Positions 44,501 through 46,458 of a stretch of 46,458 nt of DNA are shown here, piece by piece. The notes beneath the pieces are model-generated. The model was given only the letters and a program-made list of their open reading frames with translations, was not told the origin of the DNA and searched no databases. Location: contig NC_064039.1 in the NCBI RefSeq assembly GCF_932526225.1, forward strand, positions 6,959,001 through 7,005,458, written 5' to 3'. Position 1 is the first letter of the stretch; each line of letters starts with the position of its first letter. A program made the position numbers and the translations under genes. Source of the DNA: Nematostella vectensis (taxonomy: Eukaryota > Cnidaria > Anthozoa > Actiniaria > Edwardsiidae).

Positions 44501-46200
44501 AAAAGTGAATTGTGTGATTTACGTGCGCTGAATGTACTGTAAACCGCACGCCGGATTCGATATCACCACAATCTCGTCCGTCTAAAGCTAGACCTGACCT
44601 TAAGCACGCTTCCGAGGCATTCTCTAGGTTTATTTGATTAGCGATATGAGCGAAGCTTTAGTGTGCAAGTCTGTCTGCGCGTACCTGAGGCACACTCTTG
44701 CCTTTATGTTACATGGAAATGAGGATTAGCTGTTCTTAAGAAATTTGTAGATCTGATAACATGACTGCTTAGAGTAGTAACAATCAAGTCTCTGATAACT
44801 TCTTTATTTAGAGGCTTCCTCCACACTTATATATAAAGATATACAACAAAATACATTTAAAAAAACAGACAAGTATACCGGAGAGGCCTGCCCCGACTTG
44901 AACACTTATCGATAAAATACAAAAACACAGAGACTAATCTAACAGCAATTCAGCCTGATCAGTGGCTCGTGAGAATATTTAAACCTCGCCCATTCCCCTC
45001 CCGTATAAACAAAAAGAAACATTTTTTAACAAATTATCCCGAACAACCTATTGATATTTGCTCATCACTTCATACTAAATTAAGGAGCGTGTGGCCACTT
45101 ATAGTACAAGAACTCCAATGTAAAGACTATTTGACACATTTACGGCTACTTGCAGTTGGCGTGATCGTGCGTGACGTAACGTGCGTGACGTTACATGATC
45201 AACTGTGTATTAAACATCCCTTTAATAGTATTCTCCCATTATATAACTCTAAAACGGTGTTTTGTTTTTCCAGAAAAAAAACACATGTTTGTGGATAGGA
45301 TTAGGTACTGTTAATAACGTGACTGTATAATTCATCTAAAGGGATTTCTTTTATATGCATTGCAATATTTGATTATTTTTGTCTTGTAGTTCGCGAAACG
45401 TGTCCATGGTCTATTCTCGGACTTCATAATACATGTCTGATATATTAAACTGGCTTCTCTTTAAACATTAAATAGACGCTGACGCGTTCTCTATTAAGAA
45501 ATGTTTTTTCCAGTTGCCTTCAGATTTCGGTGATTCAGTGTTTAGGGATGATTGTACTGAATAAACATGTTGGGGAAATTGCTAGAAAAGGATTACGCAT
45601 ATCTTACACCCCGAGGCTTTTTAGATTTTACTATTTCTTAGTATAATGCATAACTTTAAAGTTCATTTTTAGTTTATAAATCCATCTCATCTCAGAGAAT
45701 CACGCTTTGAGTCACGGTAGAGCTTATGACTATATAAGACGTATCAGTAAAAATGTTGTATTATCGGCTCGAGTGGCGTGAAATGCCGCTATATTGGTTC
45801 GTTATACTGTTGTGATTTTCCTGTCTTGGTCAGACATCGGCGTCCATTGAGCTTTCTGTTTGCGGGCACTCAAGATATCATGAGGTTCAAATTGCGTCCT
45901 CGCGTTGACTGACATCAACTGTCTCACAGCGATTTATTTCCTCTTATAACTGTCTAACCAATACAAAGCCTCTAATCTAATGGATTAAATTTTTTTCCTG
46001 TTTATAAGCAGCCACAGGGCAGCTGACAATAAGGCGATAGTAAACATCAGCGAGAACAGAAATACGCGAGCGCTAAAAGGGTCGAGAGAGCATTCCGGGC
46101 CATTTCGCCTATTCCTAGTGGAGCGGTTTACGACTCTATGTTCTATGTGGAAAATATCCCCAGCACTGAGGGGTCAAGGGCCTGGAAAACATGTCATAAC
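41511..46200. other. Long stretch without recognised gene
   Basis: Mostly AT-rich. A possible 31-base exon at 41867-41897 is bounded by TCTTTATTACAG and GTAAGC. At 44034 TTTCTATGTTTACAG precedes an open + frame to 44233 with no family resemblance. G and C runs lie near 43273 and 43342. An ACGTG-rich stretch (GTGACGTAACGTGCGTGACG) lies at 45172-45191. I see nothing that I can call a gene. Upstream regulatory DNA or 5' untranslated exons for the gene beginning at 46383 could be here. Confidence 0.4.
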
Positions 46201-46382
46201 ACTTCCGCGCGGAATTTTGCGGAAGACATAAAATGCTCGGATGCCGGCAACCACGTTTAATGGGTAGACAGAACCGACTTCTCACGTAACTTCTTCACTT
46301 TACTTCCTTAGACTTACTGCTTGGGAGTTAAAAGAGAGCTGCGAGAGCGACGAAGCACAGCAAGCAATCAAAAGGATTTAAA
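46201..46382 (+). promoter_or_regulatory. Putative promoter and 5' UTR of the right-edge gene
   Basis: A 12-base perfect palindrome TTCCGCGCGGAA at 46203-46214 and a TATA-like CATAAAA at 46227-46233 precede a purine-rich leader (AAGAGAGCTGCGAGAGCGAC) ending just before the ATG. These are weak signals, taken together with an open frame starting at 46383. Confidence 0.35.
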
Positions 46383-46458
46383 ATGCCTCTGACACATAAC
46401 AACTCCTCTTCCAGAACCACCCAGGAACCGTTCGTTGACTGGGGTGTAATAGTGGAGT
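46383..46458 (+). CDS. 5' end of an unidentified protein, cut by the window edge
   Basis: ATG at 46383 (AAAATGCC) opens 25 codons to the window end: MPLTHNNSSSRTTQEPF then VDWGVIVE. NNSS gives two overlapping N-glycosylation sequons ahead of a Trp and hydrophobic residues. This is the look of the short extracellular N-terminus of a seven-transmembrane receptor just before its first helix. That is an inference from 25 residues only, with no family assignment. Confidence 0.4.
   Translation, partial: MPLTHNNSSSRTTQEPFVDWGVIVE

Noticed and set aside
44163-44549. Opposed open frames near 44.2-44.5 kb as a gene
   Set aside because: No domain, no consistent splice sites, and the two strands are equally open.

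Overview
The window is animal nuclear DNA with GT-AG introns, metazoan membrane and glycosylation genes, CR1- and RTE-like LINE relics, and many inverted-repeat (foldback/MITE) elements and minisatellites. Gene sequences and repeat vocabulary fit an anthozoan cnidarian (sea anemone or coral). A Nematostella-like genome is my best guess, but the species cannot be proved from this sequence.

Region 1 (1-6.0 kb, + strand): the 3' half of a ZDHHC17/ZDHHC13-type (HIP14-like) palmitoyltransferase. Nine exons join with consistent phases into 328 codons plus stop. They hold the membrane segments, cysteine-rich domain, DHHC active site and the TTxE and PaCCT-type tail. The N-terminal ankyrin part lies before the window.

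Region 2 (6.8-20.5 kb, gene on the - strand): a family-17 glycosyltransferase (MGAT3/GnT-III-like). Its luminal and catalytic part is one exon at 8322-9561. The missing N-terminal membrane anchor is supplied by a type II signal-anchor exon present in three copies upstream on the same strand (12871-13070, 14185-14384, 20178-20380). Each ends in an AAG|GTACAC donor whose phase fits the catalytic exon. Two copies are open and the nearest one has a stop codon. The introns are filled with foldback elements, a 100-bp tandem repeat, a 430-bp tetranucleotide tract and a CR1-like LINE relic. A MULE-like MITE with a second MITE nested inside it sits just past the gene's 3' end.

Region 3 (20.5-33.5 kb): no host gene recognised. 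It holds degenerate tandem repeats, an RTE-like LINE relic (- strand), a 27-unit minisatellite of about 57 bp, and a LINE 3' fragment.

Region 4 (33.5-38.7 kb): a 5.2-kb foldback structure. Its arms are built of roughly 150-bp units, each carrying an outward-facing splice-donor-like motif. The left arm is interrupted by a nearly intact LINE reverse transcriptase. The core holds a decayed open reading frame of a Cys-rich family and one exon-like segment.

Region 5 (38.7-46.46 kb): small MITEs, palindromes and simple repeats, with octamer (ATGCAAAT) motifs clustered at 40.27-41.17 kb. At the right edge is the probable first coding exon of a + strand gene.

Most convincing novelty: the triplicated, phase-compatible membrane-anchor first exons of the glycosyltransferase gene. 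No ribosomal or transfer RNA gene, CRISPR array or prokaryotic feature was seen.
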